Part shown: positions 1 through 7,499 of the stretch, one piece after another
How the letters are laid out: every line of letters begins with the position of its first letter
Position numbering within the stretch: position 1 is the stretch's first letter
Assembly: GCF_014202425.1 (NCBI RefSeq)
Contig: NZ_JACHGT010000018.1
Span: 119,719-183,718 of the forward strand
Direction of reading: 5' to 3'
Length of the DNA: 64,000 bases
Source: Phytomonospora endophytica
Lineage (GTDB): Bacteria > Actinomycetota > Actinomycetes > Mycobacteriales > Micromonosporaceae
The notes under the pieces: model-generated
What the model saw: the letters and a program-made list of their open reading frames with translations, nothing else
Told to the model about the DNA's origin: nothing
The model's database searches: none
Position numbers and translations under genes: made by a program

Positions 1-327
1 GTCGCGCGTGATCACGAGGCTGACCAAGCCCAGGTTCACCGGCGTGAAGATGCGCGTGAGCGCCCGGGTCAGGTTGGCGACGAGCGTGCCGGTCGACTCG
101 TCGAGCGAGTCGATCTCCGCCTCGATTCCGGCGGCGCGGGCGCGCACGAACTCGGCGAGGAAGTCGTCGAAGTCGGCGAAATGGCGGTGCAGGACCCCTT
201 TGGCGACTCCGGCCTCCTCGGTCACGGCGCGGCTGGTCAAGGCACCGGCGCCGTCGCGCGTCAGGACCCGCTCGGCGGCGGCGAGCAGCCGTGCCCGGGC
301 ATCGTGCAGGGCGACACCGGTCGGCAA
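1..327 (-). CDS. TetR-family transcriptional regulator (C-terminus off the window edge)
   Basis: The 109 visible codons encode the N-terminal DNA-binding half of a TetR-type repressor. A helix-turn-helix of the TetR_N kind (ALTSRAVTEEAGVAKGVLHR, then HFADFDDFL) lies at about residues 24-50, and the start of the ligand-binding domain follows. I chose the TTG at 327 because a GGAGGA Shine-Dalgarno lies a few bases upstream and no better start fits. The gene follows the FAD monooxygenase on the same strand after an 80-base gap, so the two probably share the promoter at about 2009-2044. A local repressor of the monooxygenase is the simplest role. The ligand is unknown and the C-terminal domain is outside the window. 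Confidence 0.85.
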   Translation of the reverse strand, partial: MPTGVALHDARARLLAAAERVLTRDGAGALTSRAVTEEAGVAKGVLHRHFADFDDFLAEFVRARAAGIEAEIDSLDESTGTLVANLTRALTRIFTPVNLGLVSLVITRD

Positions 328-407
328 GGGTCCTCCTACGGGCAGGTCGAACAGGGCGTGCGGCCCCTCGGATGGGTGCCAGCCCAATCTACCGCCGCCG
401 CGGTCCC

Positions 408-1970
408 CTAGCGGCCGACCAGGCGCTGCAAGTAGTCGGACACCGACCGCTCCTCCCAGGTGCCGCCCGCGAGGGCGACGTAGCCGTCGGGGCGGATCAG
501 TACGAGCCCGGCACCGTCGACGCCGTAGAGCTCGTGCGCCTCACCGGTCGTGTCGTGGAGCGCTTTCTCGTCGTGGGCGGCGAGGAGGACGCGGTGAGTG
601 CGAACCTCGCCGTCGTCCACTCGCGGTGCGGGTCCCGAACCGAAGACGAGCAGGGTGAAATGCGGCCCGCGGAACAGGTCGAACAGCCGCACCGGCGCAC
701 CCGTCGCGAGGTCGACGCAGGTCGCGTCCGGGGCGCGGTCGCCGGCCCGGATCCCGATCGTGTCGTCCAGGTCGTGGGAGAGGCCGGCACCTCGGTAGGT
801 GATGCTCAGCTGGCTGACGTCGCTGAACGGGTCGCGGCCCTGGAAGGCGCCGATGATGCGGTCGGACACGCGTGCGGTGTCGGTGCCACTCCAGTGCCTG
901 CCTCTGGCGGTGGTGGAGGCGAGCACGTGCTCGGCGATCGGGAGGCGCTCCTCCTGGTAGGTGTCGAGCAGCGTTTCGGGCGCGCCGCGCAGGACGCGGC
1001 CGAGTTTCCAGCCGAGGTTGTAGGCGTCCTGGACGCCGGTGTTCATTCCCTGACCACCGGCGGGTGTGTGCACATGGGCGGCGTCTCCCGCCAGGAGGAC
1101 GCGGCCGTCGCGGTAGCGGTCCACCATGCGGATGTTGACCTGGTAGACCGAGAGGTAGACCGGGTCGAAGAAGCGCACGCCGGGCAGGCCGACGCGTTCG
1201 GCGAAGATGTCGGCGAAGGCCTCGACCGACATCGTCGCCGTGCCGCCGTCCTCGGGCAGAGGCGCGGTGAAGAACCAGGTGTCGCTCCGGGGCATCGGTG
1301 ACAGGGTCAGCATCCCGCGTGGGCCGTGCGCCCACATGTGGGTGACGGAGTCGTCGAGGCCTTCGACGCGGAGGTTGCCGAACAGCATCCGCTGCCGCTC
1401 CCAGGTCTCGCCGAGGAAGCTGATCCCCGCGAGCTTGCGCACGGTGCTGCCGCCGCCGTCGCACCCGACCAGGTACCGCGCCCGGATCTCCTCGCGACGC
1501 CCGGCACGCAGGACGGTCGCGGTGACCCGGCCGCCGTCCTGGACGAGGTCGACGAGTGCCGCATCGAGTTCCACGCGGACCCCGAGCGATGCGAGCCGAT
1601 CGCGCAGGACCGCCTCGGTGAACTGCTGCCCCACCATCAGGCTGCCGGGATACGGCGCGCCGGGGACCGAAGGCGCGTCGTACATGACCGCCTCGCGCAC
1701 GACGTGCCCGTCGGCGTCGTAGAAGCGTGTGGACAGCTGCGTCTCGGCGTGCTTGGCCAGATCTTCGAGCACCCCGAGATCCTCGAACACCTCCTGTGTG
1801 CGGGCGCGGACGCCACGGGCCCGCGTACCGACCGCATGGGCGGGCGCCCGATCGACGATCCGCACGCCGACCCCACGCCGCGCGAGGTCGCACGCCAACG
1901 TGAGCCCGACCGGCCCCGCGCCGATGACGACGACGTCGGTGGTGGTGGTGGTGGTGGCTGAAGGTTTCAT
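408..1970 (-). CDS. FAD-dependent aromatic monooxygenase (PHBH/MhpA-like, group A)
   Basis: 520 residues, normal for NAD(P)H-dependent flavin hydroxylases with a C-terminal thioredoxin-fold tail. The N-terminal dinucleotide-binding motif GAGPVG is at residues 17-22. A DG motif (CDGGGSTVRKLAG) lies near residue 170, and the FAD ribityl-binding GD motif (LAGDAAHVHTPAGGQGMN) is centred on Asp296. Residues from about 400 on match the redox-inactive thioredoxin-like domain found in MhpA, RdmE and rifampicin monooxygenase-type enzymes. It would hydroxylate an aromatic or polyketide substrate in the cytosol. The downstream TetR gene suggests induction by a substrate or drug. An antibiotic-inactivating role is possible but not shown. 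Confidence 0.9.
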   Translation of the reverse strand: MKPSATTTTTTDVVVIGAGPVGLTLACDLARRGVGVRIVDRAPAHAVGTRARGVRARTQEVFEDLGVLEDLAKHAETQLSTRFYDADGHVVREAVMYDAPSVPGAPYPGSLMVGQQFTEAVLRDRLASLGVRVELDAALVDLVQDGGRVTATVLRAGRREEIRARYLVGCDGGGSTVRKLAGISFLGETWERQRMLFGNLRVEGLDDSVTHMWAHGPRGMLTLSPMPRSDTWFFTAPLPEDGGTATMSVEAFADIFAERVGLPGVRFFDPVYLSVYQVNIRMVDRYRDGRVLLAGDAAHVHTPAGGQGMNTGVQDAYNLGWKLGRVLRGAPETLLDTYQEERLPIAEHVLASTTARGRHWSGTDTARVSDRIIGAFQGRDPFSDVSQLSITYRGAGLSHDLDDTIGIRAGDRAPDATCVDLATGAPVRLFDLFRGPHFTLLVFGSGPAPRVDDGEVRTHRVLLAAHDEKALHDTTGEAHELYGVDGAGLVLIRPDGYVALAGGTWEERSVSDYLQRLVGR

Positions 1971-2008
1971 GGCGTCTTCTCCCTTCGCGGCGGGGTTGGA
2001 GTGACCGC

Positions 2009-2044
2009 GCGCCCATTATTAGCGGGCGCGTGCCCACTTGTCAA
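2009..2044 (-). promoter_or_regulatory. Consensus sigma-70 promoter overlapping a palindromic operator
   Basis: Read on the minus strand, TTGACA (2039-2044) and TAATAA (2016-2021) are separated by 17 bases, close to the housekeeping consensus. The inverted repeat GCGCCC-N9-GGGCGC (2009-2029) is centred on the -10 element. The position fits repression of the monooxygenase/TetR unit by the TetR protein at 1-327. The AT-rich -10 stands out in a GC-rich background. Confidence 0.65.
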
Positions 2045-2091
2045 CGCGAGGAAGCGGGCGGGACATCCGAACATGACAGGAGGGGCCGCCC

Positions 2092-4971
2092 TCAGCCCTC
2101 GTCGCCCAAGCCCTCCAGCCGCTCCGCCGCGTCGGCCGCGGCCGATGTGTCGCCGATGGCCTCCGCCACCGCGAGGGCCTCGCGGAAGGCCCGCGCGGCC
2201 ATGGCCGGGTCTCCCGCCTTCTGGCGGATGCGGCCCAGGGCGCTGTAGATGACGCAGCGGCGCTGCTGGTCGGCGGTGGCCTCGACGATGGCCACCGCCT
2301 CGGTGATGGCGTCGACGGCCTCGGGGTGGCGTCCTTGACGCGACCGCGCCATGGCGAGGTTGAGCAGCCCGTACTCCTCAAGGCTGATCGCGCCGAGCCG
2401 GCGGGCGGCGTCGACGGCGCGGGTCGCGTGCTCGGCGGCGGCGTCGAGCTCACCCAGTTCGCACAGGCAGTAGCTGACGCAGGCCAGTGCCGCGGTCGCC
2501 GCGGTCTGATCCTCGGCGATGGTGAAGTACTCGTATCCGCTGCGCATGAGCGGCAGCGCCTTGTCGTAGGCACCGAGGTAGGTGTGGACATTGCCGATGT
2601 TGACACCGCACCGCGCCACTTCGCTGTGAATCCCGGCCGCCTCGGCCACCGCGACCGCCCGCTCGAACAGCGCGAGCGCGTCGTCGAAGTCCCCGGCACG
2701 GGCGGCGGCGATGCCCATGCCGCGAAGCACCGCCGCCTGTCCCTGCGAATCCCCGGCCTTCTCATAGAGGCGGGCGGCGTGTTCGTGATGCGTTCGGGCC
2801 TTGTCGAGGCGATAGGCGACGGTGTGCGCCTTGCCCATGCCGGAGGCGACATCGGCTTCGGCCGCCACGTCGCCGAGCCGCGCCGCCGCGGTCGCGGCGA
2901 GATCCAGCACGTCGAGGGCCTGGTCGACGTCACGACGCTGAAGCAGGAAGGAGACCAGTGGGTAGTGCAGGTCGCGAACGTGTTCGTGCCGGTCGTGCTC
3001 GGCCGCGAGCCGGATCGCGGTGATCATGGCCTGCAGGTTCGACGCCAGCCACAGCGCGGCGTCCCCCTGGCCGGCGAACGGCGGCTGCGGGAACAACGGC
3101 GGCGGGCAGGGCGGGGTGGGATCGCGCAAGGGTGCCAGCAGGTCCATGGCGGCGTTGGCGGTGTGCCGGTACCAGGTGAGCATCCCGTCCATCGCACCGC
3201 GACGGGTGGCCTCGTCGTCGGTCTCGCGCGCGGCCGCCGCGGCGAAGGCCCGCAGCAGATCGTGCAGTCCGTAGCGGTCAGCACCCGTCGACGTGACCAG
3301 TGAGGCGTTGGCCAGCAGCTCCAGGCCCCGTGCGGCGGCGCTCGGCTCCAGCCCGGTGAGGTTGGCCGCGAAATGGGCCGTCGGTTCGGCGTTGGGGTGC
3401 ACGCCGAGCAGGCGGAAGAGGCGCGCCGTCTCCTGCGGAAGATCCCGCAGCGACCAGGCGATCACCCCGTGGACACGGGTGCGCGGATCACCGGCGTCGA
3501 GGACTTCGAAGCGGCGCAACTCGTCGGTGAGTTCTTCGGCGACGGTACTCAACGGCAGACCCGGGCGCCGGGCGGCGCGCTCGGCGGCCAGACGAAGTGC
3601 CAGCGGCAGGCGCGCGCAACCCTGGACGATCGCCTCCACGGCACCGCGTTGACCGGTCAGCCGGTCGCCGCCGACGACCCTGCCGAGCAGCCCGATCGAT
3701 TCCTCCACCGTGAGGCGGTCGAGGAGCAGTCTGGTGGCCCCTTCGCCGGCGATGAGGCCGGCCAGCATGTCGCGGCTGGTGACCAGGACGCTCGTCTCGG
3801 GACACCCCGGCAACAACGGCCGTAGTTGCTCGGAGTCGCGGGCGTTGTCAAGGACGATGAGCATGCGCCTGCCCGCGACCGCCGTGCGCCACGCGGCCGC
3901 GCGCGCGTCGAGGTCGGCGGGAATCTCCGACTCCGGCGTGGCCACGGCCATGAGCAGCAGCCCCAAGGCCCCGGCCGACGGCATCGGCTCCGACTCGTCG
4001 TAACCGCGCAGGTTGACGTAGATCTGCCCGTCGGGAAACAGGTCCGACCGGGTGTGCGCCCAGTGCAGCGCCAGCGCCGTCTTACCGACCCCGGGGGAAC
4101 CGACCACCGCGACGGACGCCGACGGCGTCTCGACCGCCGCGTCGAGTGCGGCGAGGATGTCGGTACGCCCGACGAAGTGCCGCGGAGCCGCCGGCAACTG
4201 CCGCGGAATCCGGTGCGACGGTGGCGGAAGGGCCCCGCGCCCGCGGCGTTCGGCGATCAGATCGGTGTAGGCCGCCTGGAGCGCGGCTCCGGGTTCCACA
4301 CCCAGCTCATCGTCGAGGATCCGCCGGAACTCGTGGTACTCGCCGATGGCCTCGCCACGGCGATCGGTGCGGTCGAGGGCGAGGATCCGCAGACGGCGAA
4401 GGCGCTCGTCGACGGGCCGATCGCTGATCAGCTCGGAGAGTTCGCCCAGGACGTCACCGGCGTCGCCGAGGTCGATCGCGGCGGCGATCCGGTCGCAGCG
4501 CGCGGCCAGGAGCTGCTCTTCGAGACCCGGCCCGAAGGCACGGGCCAGTTCGTCGGTCGTGCCCGCGAGAGCCGGCCCACGCCAGAGGGCGAGTGCCTCA
4601 CGGAGGAGCCCGGCCGCCGCCTTCACGTCGCCGCGGGCCAGTGCCGAGCGGGCCGCGGCACAGTCGTCCTCGAAGACGTGCGCGTCGACGGCGGCGCGGG
4701 CCGCGTGCAGGACGTAACCGGTGCCTTGGCGGCGGAGCAGCTCAGGGTCCTTGATCAGACCGCGAAGAGCCGAAACCTGTTTCTGCAGTAACCGCGGAGC
4801 CGTGGTCACGGTCTCGCCGGGCCAGACGAGCCGCAGGATCCGTTCGACGGGGACGACGCGTCCGGCGTTGAGGGACAGCAAGGCCAGCAGCGATCGTGTT
4901 CTGCGACCGGTCAAGTGCACTCGTTCACCATGACGATCGAGCTCCACGGTCCCCAGTAGACGGATGTCCAC
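2092..4971 (-). CDS. SARP/AfsR-type regulator: winged helix, BTAD, NB-ARC ATPase, TPR
   Basis: 959 residues from a GTG start at 4971. It has a GGGGAGG ribosome-binding site, and its N-terminus VDIRLLGTVEL matches the usual SARP start better than the ATG nine codons upstream. Order: OmpR-like winged helix (about 1-90), bacterial transcriptional activator domain (about 95-240), STAND/NB-ARC ATPase with P-loop GSPGVGKTA near 290, then TPR-like helices to the C-terminus. AfsR-like proteins activate secondary-metabolite clusters by binding direct repeats near -35. It is transcribed divergently from the Cys-rich peptide genes, with paired direct repeats in the shared 139-base intergenic region, so it is the probable pathway-specific activator of that locus. 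Confidence 0.88.
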   Translation of the reverse strand: MDIRLLGTVELDRHGERVHLTGRRTRSLLALLSLNAGRVVPVERILRLVWPGETVTTAPRLLQKQVSALRGLIKDPELLRRQGTGYVLHAARAAVDAHVFEDDCAAARSALARGDVKAAAGLLREALALWRGPALAGTTDELARAFGPGLEEQLLAARCDRIAAAIDLGDAGDVLGELSELISDRPVDERLRRLRILALDRTDRRGEAIGEYHEFRRILDDELGVEPGAALQAAYTDLIAERRGRGALPPPSHRIPRQLPAAPRHFVGRTDILAALDAAVETPSASVAVVGSPGVGKTALALHWAHTRSDLFPDGQIYVNLRGYDESEPMPSAGALGLLLMAVATPESEIPADLDARAAAWRTAVAGRRMLIVLDNARDSEQLRPLLPGCPETSVLVTSRDMLAGLIAGEGATRLLLDRLTVEESIGLLGRVVGGDRLTGQRGAVEAIVQGCARLPLALRLAAERAARRPGLPLSTVAEELTDELRRFEVLDAGDPRTRVHGVIAWSLRDLPQETARLFRLLGVHPNAEPTAHFAANLTGLEPSAAARGLELLANASLVTSTGADRYGLHDLLRAFAAAAARETDDEATRRGAMDGMLTWYRHTANAAMDLLAPLRDPTPPCPPPLFPQPPFAGQGDAALWLASNLQAMITAIRLAAEHDRHEHVRDLHYPLVSFLLQRRDVDQALDVLDLAATAAARLGDVAAEADVASGMGKAHTVAYRLDKARTHHEHAARLYEKAGDSQGQAAVLRGMGIAAARAGDFDDALALFERAVAVAEAAGIHSEVARCGVNIGNVHTYLGAYDKALPLMRSGYEYFTIAEDQTAATAALACVSYCLCELGELDAAAEHATRAVDAARRLGAISLEEYGLLNLAMARSRQGRHPEAVDAITEAVAIVEATADQQRRCVIYSALGRIRQKAGDPAMAARAFREALAVAEAIGDTSAAADAAERLEGLGDEG

Positions 4972-5017
4972 GCGCCCCTCCCCACGGCGGCCGGGCATAC
5001 CGCCGGCGACCGATTCT

Positions 5018-5053
5018 ACAAGATCGAGACATTTCCGGGAACAAGATCACGAC
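5018..5053. promoter_or_regulatory. Direct-repeat pair, candidate SARP-binding site
   Basis: ACAAGATC occurs at 5018-5025 and again at 5041-5048, and similarity extends to 11 of 13 bases (ACAAGATCnnGAC). The 23-base period is close to the two-helical-turn spacing known for SARP heptamer repeats. The pair lies between the divergent SARP gene and the first precursor peptide gene, 60-90 bases upstream of the GTG at 5111. Function is inferred. Confidence 0.45.
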
Positions 5054-5110
5054 CGCCCCGACAGACGCTGTGGCGGCAAGTGAGAGCCACTTCGACAAGG
5101 GAGAACCACC

Positions 5111-5281
5111 GTGAAGTTCTTCACCCGTCTCGCCGACGCGGCGCTCCGCCGCGTCGCTCCGGAAGTAGAGGCCGAGGCCGCCTGCATCCTCATCCAGGTG
5201 TACTCGCCGAACTGTGACGGCTGGTGCGTCTGGACCTACGACAACTGCGCGAACAAGTACGGCCGTTGCCCGTGGGCGTGA
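5111..5281 (+). CDS. Small Cys-rich peptide 1, candidate RiPP precursor
   Basis: 56 residues, too short for most gene callers. GTG start with an AAGGGAG ribosome-binding site. The N-terminal half is amphipathic (MKFFTRLADAALRRVAPEVE) and ends in AEA-AC, a small-x-small pattern like a signal peptidase I site. The C-terminal half holds five Cys (25, 35, 39, 46, 53) and three Trp (38, 41, 55) and ends CPWA. It shares the pattern VE(A)…AAC…(T/V)YDNC with the next peptide, so the two are paralogues. The stop overlaps the next start. I recognise no named family. A ribosomally made, disulfide-rich or otherwise cross-linked product is the likely interpretation from the neighbours. Confidence 0.75.
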   Translation: MKFFTRLADAALRRVAPEVEAEAACILIQVYSPNCDGWCVWTYDNCANKYGRCPWA

Positions 5282-5460
5282 AGCGGATGAGCATCCTGAG
5301 CTCCACAGCCGAGCGAATCCTCTCGCTGATCTCCCCGGCGGTCACCGTCGAGGCCGCCTGCATCGTCATCGATCACTACTGCTGGTGCACCGCGACGTGC
5401 GTCAACGAGTGCGTGACCGTGTACGACAACTGCCCGACCCGCAGGGTCTGCGTCAAATAG
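5278..5460 (+). CDS. Small Cys-rich peptide 2, candidate RiPP precursor
   Basis: 60 residues from the GTG at 5278, which overlaps the stop of peptide 1; the ATG at 5287 is an alternative giving 57 residues. Seven Cys (28, 35, 37, 41, 45, 52, 58) follow a leader-like segment ending in VEA-AC. The tail VYDNCPTRRVCVK aligns with TYDNC…RC of peptide 1. The leader is moderately hydrophobic (ILSLISPAV) but has no clear Sec h-region. Translational coupling suggests the two peptides are made together, perhaps as a two-component product. There is no LanM/LanC, radical-SAM or ATP-grasp enzyme nearby, so the maturation chemistry is open. The family is unknown to me. Confidence 0.72.
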   Translation: MKRMSILSSTAERILSLISPAVTVEAACIVIDHYCWCTATCVNECVTVYDNCPTRRVCVK

Positions 5461-5469
5461 CCCGGTCCA

Positions 5470-5500
5470 GGGGCGCCCGCGCTCGATGCGCGGGCGCCCC
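5470..5500 (+). terminator. Strong hairpin after the precursor genes (terminator/attenuator)
   Basis: A perfect 13-bp stem (GGGGCGCCCGCGC, loop TCGAT, then its complement) starts 10 bases after the second peptide stop. There is no T-run. The five downstream biosynthetic genes are on the same strand with no obvious promoter between. A partial terminator or mRNA-stabilising hairpin that keeps precursor transcripts in excess is the usual explanation for this arrangement. Confidence 0.7.
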
Positions 5501-5534
5501 GCACCGTCCACACCCGACTCTGAGGGGTCCCGCC

Positions 5535-6047
5535 ATGTACGTCTACGCCGCCCTCGCCACTCTGCTCACGGTCTTCTGCGTGGCGAACCTGCTGCTCATG
5601 CTGGCCGTCGTACGCCGGTTGCGTTCCCACGAATCGAGGCTGGCGGCGAACTCGCGCCCGCTGACCCTGCCGACCGGCACCCGCATCGCCCCCTTCACGA
5701 CGACCACCGTGGACGGCGATCGGATCTCGGCGGCCGGCCTCGCCGACGGCACCCTCATCGGCGTGTTCTCGCCAGCCTGCGAGCCCTGCCACGCACAGTT
5801 GCCCGCCTTCGTCGAACACTCCCGAAGCTCCCCGGCCCTCGCCGTCGTCCTCAGCGACGGCGACGAGGCCACCGACATGGTCGCCGCACTCGCCGAGGCC
5901 TGCCCTCTGGTCGTCGAAGGACACGGCGGAGCGGTGAGCACCGCGCTCGGCGTGCAGGGCACACCCGCCCTGGTGATCGTCGCTCAAGGCGCCATCGTCG
6001 CCACCGAGTCCGCCGTCTCCCGGCTTCCTCAGCCGGCACGCACATGA
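5535..6047 (+). CDS. Membrane-anchored thioredoxin-like protein (MauD/TlpA-like)
   Basis: 170 residues, ATG at 5535 behind GAGGGG. One N-terminal transmembrane segment (about residues 3-25, LATLLTVFCVANLLLMLAVV) is followed by an extracytoplasmic thioredoxin fold with active site CEPC (Cys82, Cys85) after FSPA, and a cis-Pro loop GTPAL near 150. The layout is that of MauD, which manages disulfides of the Cys-rich methylamine dehydrogenase light chain, and of TlpA/ResA. Beside two Cys-rich peptides it most likely oxidises or shuffles their disulfides outside the membrane. Its stop overlaps the start of the signal peptidase gene by four bases. Confidence 0.85.
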   Translation: MYVYAALATLLTVFCVANLLLMLAVVRRLRSHESRLAANSRPLTLPTGTRIAPFTTTTVDGDRISAAGLADGTLIGVFSPACEPCHAQLPAFVEHSRSSPALAVVLSDGDEATDMVAALAEACPLVVEGHGGAVSTALGVQGTPALVIVAQGAIVATESAVSRLPQPART

Positions 6048-6457
6048 TCACCACCGCCGCGGTCGTCACCGCCATCGCCCTTCTCACCGCCGGCTGGGTC
6101 CGGCTGCGCTACCTCGTCACCCGCGTCGACGGCCCGAGCATGCAGCCCACCTTCCACGACGGCGACCGCCTCCTCGCCCGCCGGGGAAACCACCACGCCG
6201 ACCGGGGACAGGTCGTCGTCTTCCGCAACCCCCGCCCCGTCGGAGTACCCGGCTCATCGTCAGGGCCACTGCTGCTCAAACGCGTCGTCGCCGTCGCCGG
6301 AGACGAGGTCCACATGGGAGCAACCCCCGAACGGGTCCCCGCCGGGCACGTCATGGTCCTCGGCGACAACGCCGCGCAGAGCCTCGACTCACGCCACCTC
6401 GGCTACATCCCGGCGGCCAACATCATCGGCACCGTCCTGCGGCGAATGGGGAACTGA
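6044..6457 (+). CDS. Type I signal peptidase (S26), short form
   Basis: 137 residues, ATG at 6044 within the stop of the thioredoxin-like gene. An N-terminal transmembrane helix is followed by the catalytic Ser32 in GPSMQPT, the general-base Lys79 in LLLKRVVAVAGD, and the box E motif VLGDN…SLDSRHLG. All hallmark residues of the LepB Ser/Lys dyad are present, but the protein is shorter than housekeeping LepB. Dedicated S26 enzymes are known from pilus and MauA-like loci. Here the likely substrates are the two small peptides, each of which carries a small-E-A/A-C junction between leader and core. That substrate assignment is inference. Confidence 0.88.
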   Translation: MITTAAVVTAIALLTAGWVRLRYLVTRVDGPSMQPTFHDGDRLLARRGNHHADRGQVVVFRNPRPVGVPGSSSGPLLLKRVVAVAGDEVHMGATPERVPAGHVMVLGDNAAQSLDSRHLGYIPAANIIGTVLRRMGN

Positions 6458-6458
6458 C

Positions 6459-7499
6459 ATGACCGACGCGACCACGACCATCCGCCGCGCCTGGACCCGG
6501 CTGCTCGACATCGAGGTCGGCCCCGGCGACGACTTCTTCGCGCTCGGCGGCTACTCCCTGCTGGTGCCCACGGCCGTCGAGATCATCGCCGAATCCGGCC
6601 TCGACGTCACCGCCACCGACATCCTCGAACACCGCACGCCCCACGCGATCGCCGAGATCATCAGCGGCCGCGGCGACCGCGAGGCCACCACCCACCCCTC
6701 ATTCAACGACGTGTGGAACCAACGCCGCCACGACCCCGGCGGACCCGCCCCGATCGTGCGCCTCGCCGGCGGCACCGGCGGCCCGATCTTCTGCTTCCAC
6801 TGGGACACCGGGAACATCGCCTTCCTGCGCCGCCACGTCGACGCCTTCCGCTCCGGGCGCCCCGTATGGGGCACCCAGGCCATCGGGCTCCACGACCGCG
6901 CCACACCGGCCACCGACCTCGACCACGCCGCCGACCGCTACCTGCGAGCCGTCCGCACCGTGCGACCACGAGGCCCCTACACCTTCTTCGGCCTGTGCGA
7001 CGGCGGCCGGCTCGCCGTCGAGATCGCGGGCCGGATCGAACAACAGACCGGGGATACGACCACCGTCGTCATGCTCAACACCACGGCCCCCGGCACCGCA
7101 GGCGCCAATCCCGCCCTCAGCCTGCGCGAACGATACGACTTCCGCCTCAGCTTGCTCCGCTTCCACTTCGACATCCCCGACCTGGCCGCCGAAGCCGACC
7201 GGCTCACCGCGCTACTCAAGGACAACGACTGGATCGACGACGACACCACCACCGCCGCCGACCTGTACTGGCGGCAACTGATCTGGGCCGCCGAACAGCA
7301 CTCCCACGCCAGATACCACCCCCTGCCGTACAGCGGACGCGTCCTGCTCATCGAGTCCACCGACCTCGCCCTCGGCGAGAAGTGGCGCCCGTGGCTCACC
7401 TCCCTCGACGTCCGCACCGTGGGCACCTCGGGCACACGACGCATGCTCCACGACCCCGACACCGCCGCGATCCTGCACGAGGAGTTCGGACGTGCCTGA
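6459..7499 (+). CDS. Peptidyl carrier protein-thioesterase didomain with altered triad
   Basis: 346 residues. Residues 1-75 are a carrier domain with the phosphopantetheine site Ser33 in LGGYSLL. Residues about 95-345 are an alpha/beta-hydrolase of the NRPS thioesterase type. The nucleophile elbow reads GLCDGG, so Cys180 replaces the usual Ser. At the usual Asp position there is Asn207 (VVMLNTTAPG), and no His is seen at the canonical place before ML in the C-terminal motif. Cys-thioesterases exist, but the combined changes suggest acyl transfer or a repurposed fold rather than ordinary hydrolysis. The gene overlaps the adenylation gene by 8 bases, so A and PCP-TE form a split module. Confidence 0.85.
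   Translation: MTDATTTIRRAWTRLLDIEVGPGDDFFALGGYSLLVPTAVEIIAESGLDVTATDILEHRTPHAIAEIISGRGDREATTHPSFNDVWNQRRHDPGGPAPIVRLAGGTGGPIFCFHWDTGNIAFLRRHVDAFRSGRPVWGTQAIGLHDRATPATDLDHAADRYLRAVRTVRPRGPYTFFGLCDGGRLAVEIAGRIEQQTGDTTTVVMLNTTAPGTAGANPALSLRERYDFRLSLLRFHFDIPDLAAEADRLTALLKDNDWIDDDTTTAADLYWRQLIWAAEQHSHARYHPLPYSGRVLLIESTDLALGEKWRPWLTSLDVRTVGTSGTRRMLHDPDTAAILHEEFGRA

Noticed and set aside
5111..5460. Methylamine dehydrogenase light chain relatives
   Set aside because: The MauD-like neighbour and Cys/Trp content suggest it, but the peptides are far too short, and no MauG, MauE or heavy chain is present.
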